Positions 7,795-17,000 of a stretch of DNA of 64,000 nt are shown piece after piece; the first letter of the stretch is position 1, and each line of letters begins with the position of its first letter. The notes beneath the pieces were generated by a model. The model was not told where the DNA came from. It saw nothing but the letters and a program-made list of their open reading frames with translations, and did no database searches. The DNA comes from Bradyrhizobium sp. B097 (lineage in GTDB: Bacteria > Pseudomonadota > Alphaproteobacteria > Rhizobiales > Xanthobacteraceae). The DNA is taken from assembly GCF_038957035.1 (NCBI RefSeq), contig NZ_CP152412.1, forward strand, positions 2,352,501 to 2,416,500, given 5' to 3'. Position numbers and translations under genes: made by a program.

Positions 7795-10700
7795 ATGAAT
7801 CTCTCAAAATTCTTCATCGACCGGCCGATCTTCGCCGGCGTGCTATCGATCCTGATCTTCCTGGCCGGCCTGATCTCGCTGCTGGCAATGCCGATCTCGG
7901 AATATCCCGACGTGGTGCCGCCGTCGGTCGTGGTGCGGGCGACCTATCCCGGCGCCAATCCGAAGGTGATCGCCGAGACGGTGGCAACCCCGATCGAGGA
8001 GCAGATCAACGGCGTTGAGGGCATGCTCTATATGTCGAGCCAGGCGACCACCGACGGCGCGATGACGCTGACGGTGACGTTCCGGCTCGGCACCGACCCC
8101 GACAAGGCGACCCAGCTGGTGCAGAACCGCGTGCAGCAGGCCGAGCCGCGCCTGCCGGCCGTGGTGCGCCAGCTCGGCATCATCACCAAGAAGAGCTCGC
8201 CCGACCTCACCATGGTCGTGCATCTGCTGTCGCCGAACAACCGCTACGACATGACGTATCTGCGCAACTACGCAGTGCTCAACGTCAAGGACCGGCTGGC
8301 GCGGATCGACGGCGTCGGCGACGTCCAGCTCTATGGCGCCGGCGACTATTCGATGCGGGTCTGGGTCGATCCGCAGAAGGCCGCCGAACATGCGCTGACC
8401 GCAAGCGACGTGGTGCGCGCAATCCAGGCGCAGAACGTCGAGGCCGCGGCCGGCGTGGTCGGCTCCTCGCCCAGCGTCAAGGGCCTCGACCTCCAGCTCT
8501 CTGTCAACGCCGAGGGACGGCTGTCGACCGAGGAGCAGTTCGGCGACATCGTGGTGAAGACCGGTTCGGCCGGCGAGGTGGTGCGGCTGCGCGACGTCGC
8601 GCGGATCGAGCTCGGCGCCTCCGAATACGGCCTGCGCTCGCTGCTCGACAACAAGCAGGCGGTCGCGATCCCGATCTTCCAGGCGCCGGGTTCGAACGCG
8701 CTGGAGATCTCCGACCACGTCCGCGCCACCATGGCCGAGATCAAGAAGAACATGCCGGAAGGGGTGTCGTATCAGATCGTCTACGATCCGACGCAATTCG
8801 TGCGGTCGTCGATCGAGGCCGTCATCCACACGCTGCTCGAGGCGATCGCGCTCGTCGTGCTGGTGGTGATCCTCTTCCTGCAGACCTGGCGCGCTTCGAT
8901 CATTCCCTTGATCGCAGTTCCTGTGTCGATCGTCGGCACCTTCGCGGTGATGCATGTGTTCGGCTTCTCGATCAACGCGCTCAGCCTGTTCGGCCTGGTG
9001 CTGGCGATCGGCATCGTGGTCGACGACGCCATCGTCGTGGTCGAGAATGTCGAGCGCAACATCGAATCCGGCCTGTCGCCGCGCGATGCCACCAACCAGG
9101 CGATGCGCGAGGTGTCGGGCCCGATCATCGCGATCGCGCTGGTGCTGATCGCGGTGTTCGTGCCGCTCGCGTTCATCTCCGGCCTCACCGGGCAGTGCTA
9201 CAAGCAGTTTGCGCTGACGATTGCGATATCGACCGTGATCTCGGCGATCAACTCGCTGACGCTGTCGCCGGCGCTGTCGGCGCTGCTGCTGAAGGGACAT
9301 GACGAGCCGAAGGATTGGCTGACGAGGGGTATGGAAAAGTCGCTGGGCTGGTTCTTCCGCGGCTTCAACAAGGTCTTCACGAAGTCTTCGGAGAACTACG
9401 GCCGTACCGTCACCAAGGTGATCTACGGCAAGGCCGTGGTGATCGGCCTCTACGTGCTGCTGATCGGCCTGACCGGCGTGCTGTTCAAGCAGGTGCCGAG
9501 CGGCTTCGTGCCGGGCCAGGACAAGCAGTATCTGGTCGGTTTCGCACGGCTGCCTGACGGCGCGACGCTCGACCGCACCGAGGAAGTCATCCGCAAGATG
9601 AGCGACATCGCGCTGACCCAGCCTGGTGTCGAAAGTTCGGTGGCGTTTCCCGGCCTGTCGATCTCCGGCTTCACCAACTCGTCCAACGCCGGCATCGTGT
9701 TCTCGACCCTGAAGCCGTTCGACGAGCGCAAGGATCCGTCGCTGAGCGGTCCGGCGATCGCGGCGGCGCTGAACAAGAAGTATGCCGGCATCCAGGATGC
9801 CTTCATCGCGATGTTCCCGCCGCCGCCGGTCAACGGCCTCGGCACCATCGGCGGCTTCAAGCTGCAGATCGAGGACCGCGCAGGCCTTGGCTATGAGGCG
9901 CTGAACGACGCGACCAAGGCGTTCATGGGCGCGCTCCAGAAGGCGCCGGAGATCGCCGGTGCGTTCTCGAGCTTCCAGGTCAATGTCCCACAGCTGTTCG
10001 CCGACATCGACCGCACCAAGGCGTTGCAGCTCGGCGTGCCGGTCACGGAGGTCTTCAATACGCTGCAGATCTATCTCGGCTCTTATTATGTCAACGACTT
10101 CAACAAATTCGGCCGCACCTATTCGGTCTATGTGCAGGCTGACGCACCGTTCCGCGCGCGCGCCGACGACATCAGGCAGCTCAAGGTGCGCTCGTCGTCG
10201 GGCGACATGGTGCCTTTGTCGGCCTTGCTGAAGGTCCGGCAGAGCGCAGGTCCGGAGCGTGCGATCCGCTACAACGGCTTCTTGTCGTCGGACATCAACG
10301 CCGCTGCGGCGCCGGGCTTTTCGTCCGGCCAGGCGCAAGAGGTGGCGACACGGATCGCGGCCGAAACGCTGCCGCCGGGCTTTGCCTTCGAATGGACCGA
10401 CCTGACCTATCAGGAGTTCATCGCCGGCAACTCCGGAATCTGGGTGTTTCCGCTCGCGATCCTCCTGGTGTTCCTGGTGCTCGCCGCGCTCTATGAGAGC
10501 CTGGCGCTGCCGCTCTCGATCATCATGATCGTGCCGATGGGCCTCTTGGCCGCGATGTTCGGCGTCTGGCTGTCGAAGGGCGACAACAACGTCTTCACCC
10601 AGATCGGCCTGATCGTGCTGGTCGGATTGTCGGCCAAGAACGCCATCTTGATCGTCGAATTCGCGCGCGAGCTCGAATTCGCCGGGCGCTCCCCGATCCG

Positions 10701-10977
10701 CGCTGCGATCGAGGCCAGCCGATTGCGGCTGCGGCCGATCCTGATGACGTCGATGGCGTTCATCATGGGCGTGTTGCCGCTGGTGTTGTCGACCGGCGCG
10801 GGCTCGGAGATGCGGCGCGCGATGGGCGTCGCGGTGTTCTCCGGCATGATCGGCGTCACCGTCTTCGGCCTGTTCCTGACGCCGGTATTCTATGTGCTGC
10901 TGCGCACGCTCACCGGCATGAAGCCGCTGACGCAGCACGGCGAGGCGACCATCCCTGGAAAAGCACACGCGGCATGA
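7795..10977 (+). CDS. RND multidrug efflux permease (HAE1 family, AcrB-like)
   Basis: A 1060-residue inner-membrane transporter, the usual length for HAE1 pumps. It starts with MNLSKFFIDRPIFAGVLSI, the standard first helix. Twelve membrane helices in two halves are evident, and the proton-relay acidic pair is seen in IGIVVDDAIVVVENVERN near residue 410. LSAKNAILIVEFARE, with the relay lysine, is in the second half. It is cotranscribed with the adaptor gene. Substrates are not predictable; no outer-membrane factor gene follows. The stop codon lies in the loop of a hairpin. Confidence 0.96.
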   Translation: MNLSKFFIDRPIFAGVLSILIFLAGLISLLAMPISEYPDVVPPSVVVRATYPGANPKVIAETVATPIEEQINGVEGMLYMSSQATTDGAMTLTVTFRLGTDPDKATQLVQNRVQQAEPRLPAVVRQLGIITKKSSPDLTMVVHLLSPNNRYDMTYLRNYAVLNVKDRLARIDGVGDVQLYGAGDYSMRVWVDPQKAAEHALTASDVVRAIQAQNVEAAAGVVGSSPSVKGLDLQLSVNAEGRLSTEEQFGDIVVKTGSAGEVVRLRDVARIELGASEYGLRSLLDNKQAVAIPIFQAPGSNALEISDHVRATMAEIKKNMPEGVSYQIVYDPTQFVRSSIEAVIHTLLEAIALVVLVVILFLQTWRASIIPLIAVPVSIVGTFAVMHVFGFSINALSLFGLVLAIGIVVDDAIVVVENVERNIESGLSPRDATNQAMREVSGPIIAIALVLIAVFVPLAFISGLTGQCYKQFALTIAISTVISAINSLTLSPALSALLLKGHDEPKDWLTRGMEKSLGWFFRGFNKVFTKSSENYGRTVTKVIYGKAVVIGLYVLLIGLTGVLFKQVPSGFVPGQDKQYLVGFARLPDGATLDRTEEVIRKMSDIALTQPGVESSVAFPGLSISGFTNSSNAGIVFSTLKPFDERKDPSLSGPAIAAALNKKYAGIQDAFIAMFPPPPVNGLGTIGGFKLQIEDRAGLGYEALNDATKAFMGALQKAPEIAGAFSSFQVNVPQLFADIDRTKALQLGVPVTEVFNTLQIYLGSYYVNDFNKFGRTYSVYVQADAPFRARADDIRQLKVRSSSGDMVPLSALLKVRQSAGPERAIRYNGFLSSDINAAAAPGFSSGQAQEVATRIAAETLPPGFAFEWTDLTYQEFIAGNSGIWVFPLAILLVFLVLAALYESLALPLSIIMIVPMGLLAAMFGVWLSKGDNNVFTQIGLIVLVGLSAKNAILIVEFARELEFAGRSPIRAAIEASRLRLRPILMTSMAFIMGVLPLVLSTGAGSEMRRAMGVAVFSGMIGVTVFGLFLTPVFYVLLRTLTGMKPLTQHGEATIPGKAHAA

Positions 10978-10988
10978 TGCCGCGTGTG
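10964..10988 (+). terminator. Hairpin over the RND pump stop codon
   Basis: CACACGCGGC - ATGAT - GCCGCGTGTG, a perfect 10-base-pair GC-rich stem with a 5-base loop that contains the TGA stop. No run of T follows, so it is either a Rho-assisted terminator or an mRNA 3'-end stabilising hairpin between convergent genes. Confidence 0.55.
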
Positions 10989-11016
10989 TGTAAGCCTCGT
11001 GTCAGTTTGAAGAGGA

Positions 11017-11235
11017 TCAAGCTGCGATATCGAGCAGCAGAAGTGACGAACCGCGGACCAGCACCTTGCGGCCCGCGGGCGTCAGTTCGAACGAATCTCC
11101 ACGCACCGCAACATAACCGAGCGTGATCAGGCTTTCGACGGCGAACCGGTTCAGCCGTGAAGGGTTTGCTGCGGGAGCCCGCAACGCTTTCAGCGCATCC
11201 CACTGATCGGGTCTGAGTTCGAATTCTTCGCTCAT
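11017..11235 (-). CDS. Small hypothetical protein (72 residues)
   Basis: Start chosen at the ATG giving MSEEFELRPDQWDALKALR; the frame is open further upstream but that part looks unlike protein. The pattern of two amphipathic helices (SRLNRFAVESLITLGYV) followed by a beta-hairpin-like RGDSFELTPAGRKVL resembles a small winged-helix fold, in which the last part would be the wing. No family was recognised. It is convergent with the RND pump gene and stands alone. Confidence 0.6.
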   Translation of the reverse strand: MSEEFELRPDQWDALKALRAPAANPSRLNRFAVESLITLGYVAVRGDSFELTPAGRKVLVRGSSLLLLDIAA

Positions 11236-11478
11236 TGGTCCAGGCACTCCAGAAGTTCTTGGGGTGCGAGATACAGAGCGCAGATGAATTTCGTGCGACC
11301 ACAACGAGTCAGGATTTCGATTTATGTGGACGCGCCGTCACATCGCCGTGTCATTGGAATACTTCAAGTTTTTCGAATCATTGCGGCGCATTGACGCGTG
11401 ATGCCGTCACAGTGATTAACCGCACATCGTCACACAGGTTAATCAGCAGGATTAACCTGCCGAATTCCTCGCTATTCG

Positions 11479-12279
11479 TTAACCGCGCCGCACGCTGGCG
11501 CCGCCATCGACCGGCAACGTCACACCGGTGACGAAATTCGCCTCATCCGAGGCGAGGAACAGCGCGGCATTGGCGACATCCCAGCCGGTGCCCATCTTGT
11601 GACGCAGCGGCACCTTGCTGTCTCGCTCGGCCTCGACTTCCGCGCGGCTCTTCTTGAATTCGCGTGCGCGCGTGTCCACCGCCATCGGCGTGTTCATCAA
11701 CCCCGGCAGGATCACGTTGGCGCGAATGCCATATTGCGCATTCTGGTAGGCGAGCTGTTCGGTGAACGCGATCATCGCCGATTTGGTCGCCTTGTAGGCG
11801 ACGTAAGGATAGGTCGTGATCGCGGCCATCGACGAGATGTTGATGATCGAGCCGCGTTGTTGCTGGCGCATGATCGGGATCACGTGCTTGGCGGCCAGGA
11901 TGCAGCTCTTCAGGTTGATGGCGACGCAGCGGTCGAACGCTTCCTCGGTGATGTCGAGCAGCTCGGCATCGCCGCCGGAGAGGCTGACGCCGACATTGTT
12001 GTGCAGGATATCGATGCTGCCCCAGCGGCCATGCGCATCCGCCACCATCGCCTTGATGTCGGCATTCTTGGTGACGTCGCCCTTGAAGGCGACAGCAGTG
12101 CCGCCGTTGGCCGCGATCAGCTCGACGGTTTCCTGCGCCGACGCCAGATTGTGATCGACGCACAGCACCTTGGCGCCTTCGCGCGCGAAGGTCAGCGCGG
12201 TGGCGCGGCCGTTGCCGATGCCTTCGCCGGGGCTCTGGCCGGCGCCGACAACGATGGCGACGCGATCTTGCAGGCGCAT
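11479..12279 (-). CDS. Short-chain dehydrogenase/reductase (SDR)
   Basis: A 266-residue classical SDR oxidoreductase. The nucleotide site is VGAGQSPGEGIGNGRA (residues 11-26), with an insertion compared with the plain TGxxxGxG. NNVG is at 94-97, the catalytic serine at about 149-150 and Y162-x3-K166 follow. VDHN after the second strand suggests NAD preference (acidic residue). It is the last gene of a minus-strand set with the CMD protein (1-base gap) and the hot-dog protein, so it likely oxidises a hydroxyacyl product made there. The substrate is unknown. Confidence 0.9.
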   Translation of the reverse strand: MRLQDRVAIVVGAGQSPGEGIGNGRATALTFAREGAKVLCVDHNLASAQETVELIAANGGTAVAFKGDVTKNADIKAMVADAHGRWGSIDILHNNVGVSLSGGDAELLDITEEAFDRCVAINLKSCILAAKHVIPIMRQQQRGSIINISSMAAITTYPYVAYKATKSAMIAFTEQLAYQNAQYGIRANVILPGLMNTPMAVDTRAREFKKSRAEVEAERDSKVPLRHKMGTGWDVANAALFLASDEANFVTGVTLPVDGGASVRRG

Positions 12280-12280
12280 G

Positions 12281-12835
12281 TCACTTCACTCCCGGGATCG
12301 GGTACTGCTGCAGTACCTCTTTGTAGGTTGGCTCGTTGTCGATCTGCATGGTGGCGAGCACGCGCACCACGGCGCAGTAGAACGCGATCGTCAGCACCAG
12401 ATCGGTCATGTGCTCGTCGGAGAGATGCTGCTTGATCTCGGCGAAGGTCGCCTCCGACATCGCGAGCTCGCGCACCATTTCGCGGGCACCCTTGAGGATC
12501 GCCTTCGCCAGCGGTTCGAGCTTGGACGGCTTGCCCGCTGTCTCGGCGATCAGGCCCTGGATGTCCTCGTCGGTCACGCCGAACTCCTTGCCGATCTTCA
12601 CGTGATGGGTGAACTCGTACTCGGATTTCTCGAGCCAGCCGACCTGCAGGATCGCGAGTTCGCGCAGCCGTGGGTCGAGCTTGCTCTTGAAGCGGATGTA
12701 GCCGCCGATGCCGTTGAAGGCGCGCGCCATGTCCGGCGAGTTCACCAAGAGCTTGTGCAGATTGGTGTTGCGCTTGAGCATGTCGCGATATTCGGGGGCG
12801 ACCTGGTCGGCTTCGAGATAGGGCAGGCGGGCCAT
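12281..12835 (-). CDS. Carboxymuconolactone decarboxylase (CMD) family protein, cysteine-free type
   Basis: A 184-residue all-helical CMD/AhpD-fold protein. The conserved block LRELAILQVGWLEKSEYEF-THH at residues 57-78 carries the E and H residues of the family. The redox CxxC of AhpD-type peroxidases is missing, so a disulfide-reductase role is unlikely and a decarboxylase-like or unknown activity is favoured. It lies between the SDR and hot-dog genes, spaced 1 and 46 bases, in one probable operon. Confidence 0.88.
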   Translation of the reverse strand: MARLPYLEADQVAPEYRDMLKRNTNLHKLLVNSPDMARAFNGIGGYIRFKSKLDPRLRELAILQVGWLEKSEYEFTHHVKIGKEFGVTDEDIQGLIAETAGKPSKLEPLAKAILKGAREMVRELAMSEATFAEIKQHLSDEHMTDLVLTIAFYCAVVRVLATMQIDNEPTYKEVLQQYPIPGVK

Positions 12836-12881
12836 TGTTGTTGTCCTTGGTTCGGCGGCTTGCGAGGAGGCGGCTGTTGCT

Positions 12882-13832
12882 TCAGCCGTAGAGTGCTTTG
12901 TGCTCTTGCTCGTAGTTGGCGTAGGAGTCCTTCATGCTGGCGCCGTTGAGCAGCATGGTCGCGACCACGGCGTTGTCGGCATCGAACACGGTCGAGCGCA
13001 CCCACATGCTCTCGGTGCGCTTGCTGCCCGAGAGCGCGACGACCTCGCGCTCGACCCAATAGGTCTCGCCCGGGAACAGCGGCCCGCGCAGCAGCCGGAT
13101 CTCCTGATCGGCGAACAGCCCGACGGCCGGGCCGCGGACCGGCAGCCGGTCCTCGCGCGCGCGGTACTGGAACAGCACGCTCAGCATCTCCATCGGGATG
13201 ATGGCGCGGCCCCAGGGATTGTACTCCAGCGAATAATAATCCGACGGCTCGGTGATCACCTTGAGCTTGTCGGCCAGCGAGAACGGATAGAGATCGCCCA
13301 TGTTCTGGTCGAAATCCATCCTGATCGCCTGCCGCGGCGTCTTCATGCCGACCTTGATGTCGGCGAGGATCACGGGATCGGTCAGCGGCTTCAATTCGCC
13401 AAGCCGGTTGCTCAGCGCGGTCTCTGTGCCGTTGCCGTCGATCGATGCGGTGCCGCGCAGGATCTCGGTGCCGTCGGGCTTGATCATCCCGATCGTGCAA
13501 ACGGTCTGGCCCGGCTTCGGCTTCTCGATCTGGGCCTGCACCTCTTCGCCCTCGAACACCGGATTGCGGTAATGCGCGGACAGGCACCCGGTCATGAACC
13601 AGGCGCGGCCCCAGATCCGCTCGCACAGCGGCGCGAACTGGCTGAAATGGGTCGGTCCCTCGATCGTGCCGCCGCGGAAGCCGAGCTTCTGCGCGGTTGC
13701 ATCGTCGTGAATCGAAGCGTGGGCGTCGTAGGTCTGGGCCTGAAGCATCTGCTTCGGGCTGCGCCAGGGACCCACCAGCAGATTGCCGTTCTCCACGATT
13801 TCCGTCGTGAATGCGGATTCGACTTTAATCAT
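12882..13832 (-). CDS. MaoC-like hot-dog fold protein, probable acyl-CoA hydratase/dehydratase
   Basis: A 316-residue protein with the layout of a double hot-dog. The first half has GGTIEGPTHFSQFAPL and SAHYRNPVFEGEEVQAQI, where strand order and the PVFEGE turn are typical of MaoC-type hydratases. The second half has GPLFPGETYWVEREVVAL, the same turn repeated. The ATG at 13832 was chosen because GGAGA sits 7 bases upstream. First gene of a three-gene set, divergent from the IOR gene. The chemical substrate is unknown; hydration of an enoyl-thioester is inference. Confidence 0.75.
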   Translation of the reverse strand: MIKVESAFTTEIVENGNLLVGPWRSPKQMLQAQTYDAHASIHDDATAQKLGFRGGTIEGPTHFSQFAPLCERIWGRAWFMTGCLSAHYRNPVFEGEEVQAQIEKPKPGQTVCTIGMIKPDGTEILRGTASIDGNGTETALSNRLGELKPLTDPVILADIKVGMKTPRQAIRMDFDQNMGDLYPFSLADKLKVITEPSDYYSLEYNPWGRAIIPMEMLSVLFQYRAREDRLPVRGPAVGLFADQEIRLLRGPLFPGETYWVEREVVALSGSKRTESMWVRSTVFDADNAVVATMLLNGASMKDSYANYEQEHKALYG

Positions 13833-13950
13833 CCTTGGTCTCCCTTTGCGCGCCACCGTTTCAAAGAAGCCGGGGTTCGGCAAGCCTCGCAGAGCGACAA
13901 GGCCTCGCATGCGCAACATGAGATATGTGCTGCGGCCATGGAACGGGGCT

Positions 13951-13988
13951 GTTCATGCATAGCAAAATCAGTTCATGCTGATGCATGA
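13951..13988. promoter_or_regulatory. Repeated GTTCATGC and TCATGC-N4-GCATGA palindrome in the divergent promoter region
   Basis: GTTCATGC occurs at 13951 and again at 13971, exactly 20 bases apart (two helical turns). The second copy forms a perfect inverted repeat TCATGC-TGAT-GCATGA at 13973-13988. Placed between the hot-dog gene and IOR, it is a reasonable operator for a regulator not encoded here. Confidence 0.45.
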
Positions 13989-14052
13989 TCAAGCGCAGAA
14001 TAATGAGACCGGTTCGGACCGGCGCGACGTAACCGGCGGGGAGCCTTTACTG

Positions 14053-17000
14053 ATGGCGTTGATGGAAGTTGGACTGGACGACAAGTACCGGTTGGATACC
14101 AAACGAATCTTCCTCTCCGGTACCCAGGCTCTGGTCCGATTGCCGATGTTGCAGCGCGAACGCGACCGCGCGCACGGGCTGAACACCGCAGGTTTCATCT
14201 CCGGTTACCGCGGTTCGCCGCTCGGCATGTACGACCATGCGCTGTGGCGGGCGAAGTCCTTTCTGAAAGAGCATGACATCGCCTTCGTTCCCGGCCTCAA
14301 CGAGGACCTGGCGGCGACCGCGGTGTGGGGCAGCCAGCAGGTCGGCATGTTCCCCGGGGCCAAGGTCGATGGCGTGTTCGGCATCTGGTACGGCAAAGGC
14401 CCCGGCGTCGACCGCTCGCTCGACGCGCTCAAGCACGCCAATTCCGCCGGCACCTCGCCGAATGGCGGCGTGATTGCGCTGGCCGGCGACGACCATGGCT
14501 GCCAGTCCTCCACGCTCGCACACCAGAGCGAGCAGGTGTTCGCCTCGGCGCTGATGCCGGTGGTCAATCCGGCGACGCTGCAGGATTATCTCGATCTCGG
14601 CATCCTCGGCTTCGCGCTGTCGCGCTATTCCAGCTGCTGGGTCGGCTTCAAGGCGATCTCGGAGACCGTCGAAAGCTCGGCTTCGATCGTCAGCGATCCC
14701 GATCGCATCAAGATCATCATGCCGGATGATTTCGAGATGCCGCCGGGCGGGCTGTCGATCCGCTGGCCCGATCCGCCGCTCGAGGCCGAGCGCAGGCTGC
14801 ACGGGCCCAAGATGGAGGCGGTCGCGGCCTTCGCCCGCGCCAACCGGTTCGACCGCATCGTGCTGGATTCGAAGCCGGCGCGGCTCGGCATCATGGCGAC
14901 CGGCAAGGCCTATCTCGATCTGCGCCAGGCGCTCGCCGATCTCGGCCTCACCGATGCCGAGGCGCAGGCGCTGGGCCTGCGCATCTACAAGGTGGCGCTG
15001 ACCTGGCCGCTCGAAGCGCGCGGCGCGCGCGACTTCGCCGAAGGTCTGCAGGATGTGCTCGTGGTCGAGGAGAAGCGCGGCTTCATCGAGGACCAGCTGG
15101 TCCGCATCCTCTACAACACGGACGCCTCCAGGCGCCCCTCGGTGGTCGGCAAGCGCGACGAGAGCGGCGCGCCGCTGCTGCCGAGCGAGGGCGAGCTGAC
15201 GCCGACCATGGTGGCGGCCGCCGTCGTCGCGCGTCTGCGCAAGCTCGGCCACCGCAGCCCGCTGCTGGAGCAGAGGCTGGCAAAACTTGAGGCGTTCGAT
15301 CGCCCGGCCGAGGGCACGGGCACCGCGAAGCTGCAGCGTACGCCGTATTTCTGCTCGGGCTGCCCGCACAACTCGTCGACCAAGATTCCGGAAGGCAGCC
15401 GCGCCATGGCCGGCATCGGCTGCCACGGCATGGCGCTGTCGGTGCCGAACCGCAACACCCAGACCATCTCGCATATGGGCGCCGAGGGCGTGAGCTGGAT
15501 CGGGCAGGCGCCATTCACCAGCGAACAGCATGTGTTCCAGAATCTCGGTGACGGCACCTACACGCATTCCGGCTTGCTGGCGTTGCGCGCGGCGGCCGCG
15601 GCCGGCGTCAACATCACCTACAAGATCCTCTACAACGACGCGGTGGCGATGACCGGCGGCCAGCCGGCCGAAGGCGGCTTCACGGTGGCGCAAATCGCAC
15701 ACCAGGTGGCGGCCGAGGGCACCAAGCGGCTCGCGATCGTCTCCGACGATCCCGACAAATATCCCGCCAACTATTTCCCGTCCGGCGCCACCATCCATCA
15801 TCGACGCGAGCTCGACGCCGTGCAGCGCACCTTGCGCGAGATCGAGGGCCTCACCGTCCTGATCTACGACCAGACCTGCGCCGCCGAGAAGCGTCGTCGC
15901 CGCAAGCGCGGACTGTTTCCCGATCCAGCCAAGCGCGTCTTCATCAATGAGCGGGTCTGCGAAGGCTGCGGCGACTGTTCGGTCGCGTCGAACTGCGTCT
16001 CGGTGCAGCCGCTGGAGACCGAGCTCGGCCGCAAGCGCCGCATCGACCAGTCGAACTGCAACAAGGATTTCTCCTGCATCGAGGGCTTCTGCCCGAGCTT
16101 CGTGATGGTGCAGGATCCCAAGCTGCGCAAGGCCGACCGCACTGCCGCCGATCCCAAGGCGCTGTTTGCGGACCTGCCGGCGCCGCCCGCGGCCGCGTTG
16201 AGCAGCCCCTACAACATCCTGATCACCGGCATCGGCGGCACGGGCGTCATCACCATCGGTGCGCTGCTCGGCATGGCGGCGCATGTCGAGGGGCTCGCCT
16301 GCTCGACGCTCGACTTCACCGGCCTGTCGCAGAAGAACGGCGCGGTCATGAGCCATGTCCGGCTCGCGCCCGCGTCCGACATGCTGACCACGGTCCGCAT
16401 CGCGCCCGGCAATGCCAATTTGATCCTCGGCTGCGACCTGGTCGTGGCCACCAGTGTGCCGGCGCTGAGCCGCGCCGAGCGCGGCGTCACCCGCGCCGTC
16501 GTCAACGCCGACCTGCTGCCGACCGCGAGCTTCGTGATCGATCCCGATATCGACTTCGAGGCCAGCTCGATGCGCGATGCGCTGAACGGCGCGGTGAGAC
16601 CTGACGATCTCGACATCCTCGATGCCACGGGCCTAGCCACCGCGCTGATGGGCGACAGCATCGCCACCAACGCCTTCATGCTCGGCTTCGCGTTCCAGCG
16701 TGGCGCGATCCCGCTGTCGCTCGAGGCCATCCTGAAGGCGATCGAGCTCAACGGCGCCGCGATCGAGATGAACAAGACCGCGTTCTCGTGGGGCCGGCTC
16801 GCCGCGCATGATCTACCGCGCGTGGTCAGCGCCGCGCGCTTCAAGAACGCAGGCGCAGCTCCTGCGAAGAAGACGCTCGACGAGGCGATTGCGTTCCGCA
16901 CCAAATTTCTCACCGACTATCAGGACGCGGCCTATGCCAAGCGCTATCTCGACGACGTCGCGCGCGTCCGCTCCGCCGAAACTGCGGCAGCGCCGGGCTC

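Noticed and set aside
7843..10968. Open frame of about 1040 codons on the minus strand
   Set aside because: It is the exact antisense of the RND pump gene. Composition is rich in R, H, D and Q, typical of a high-GC shadow frame, with no recognisable domain.
14047..16356. Minus-strand open frame of about 770 codons
   Set aside because: Antisense to the IOR gene, whose cofactor and Fe-S motifs are all on the plus strand.
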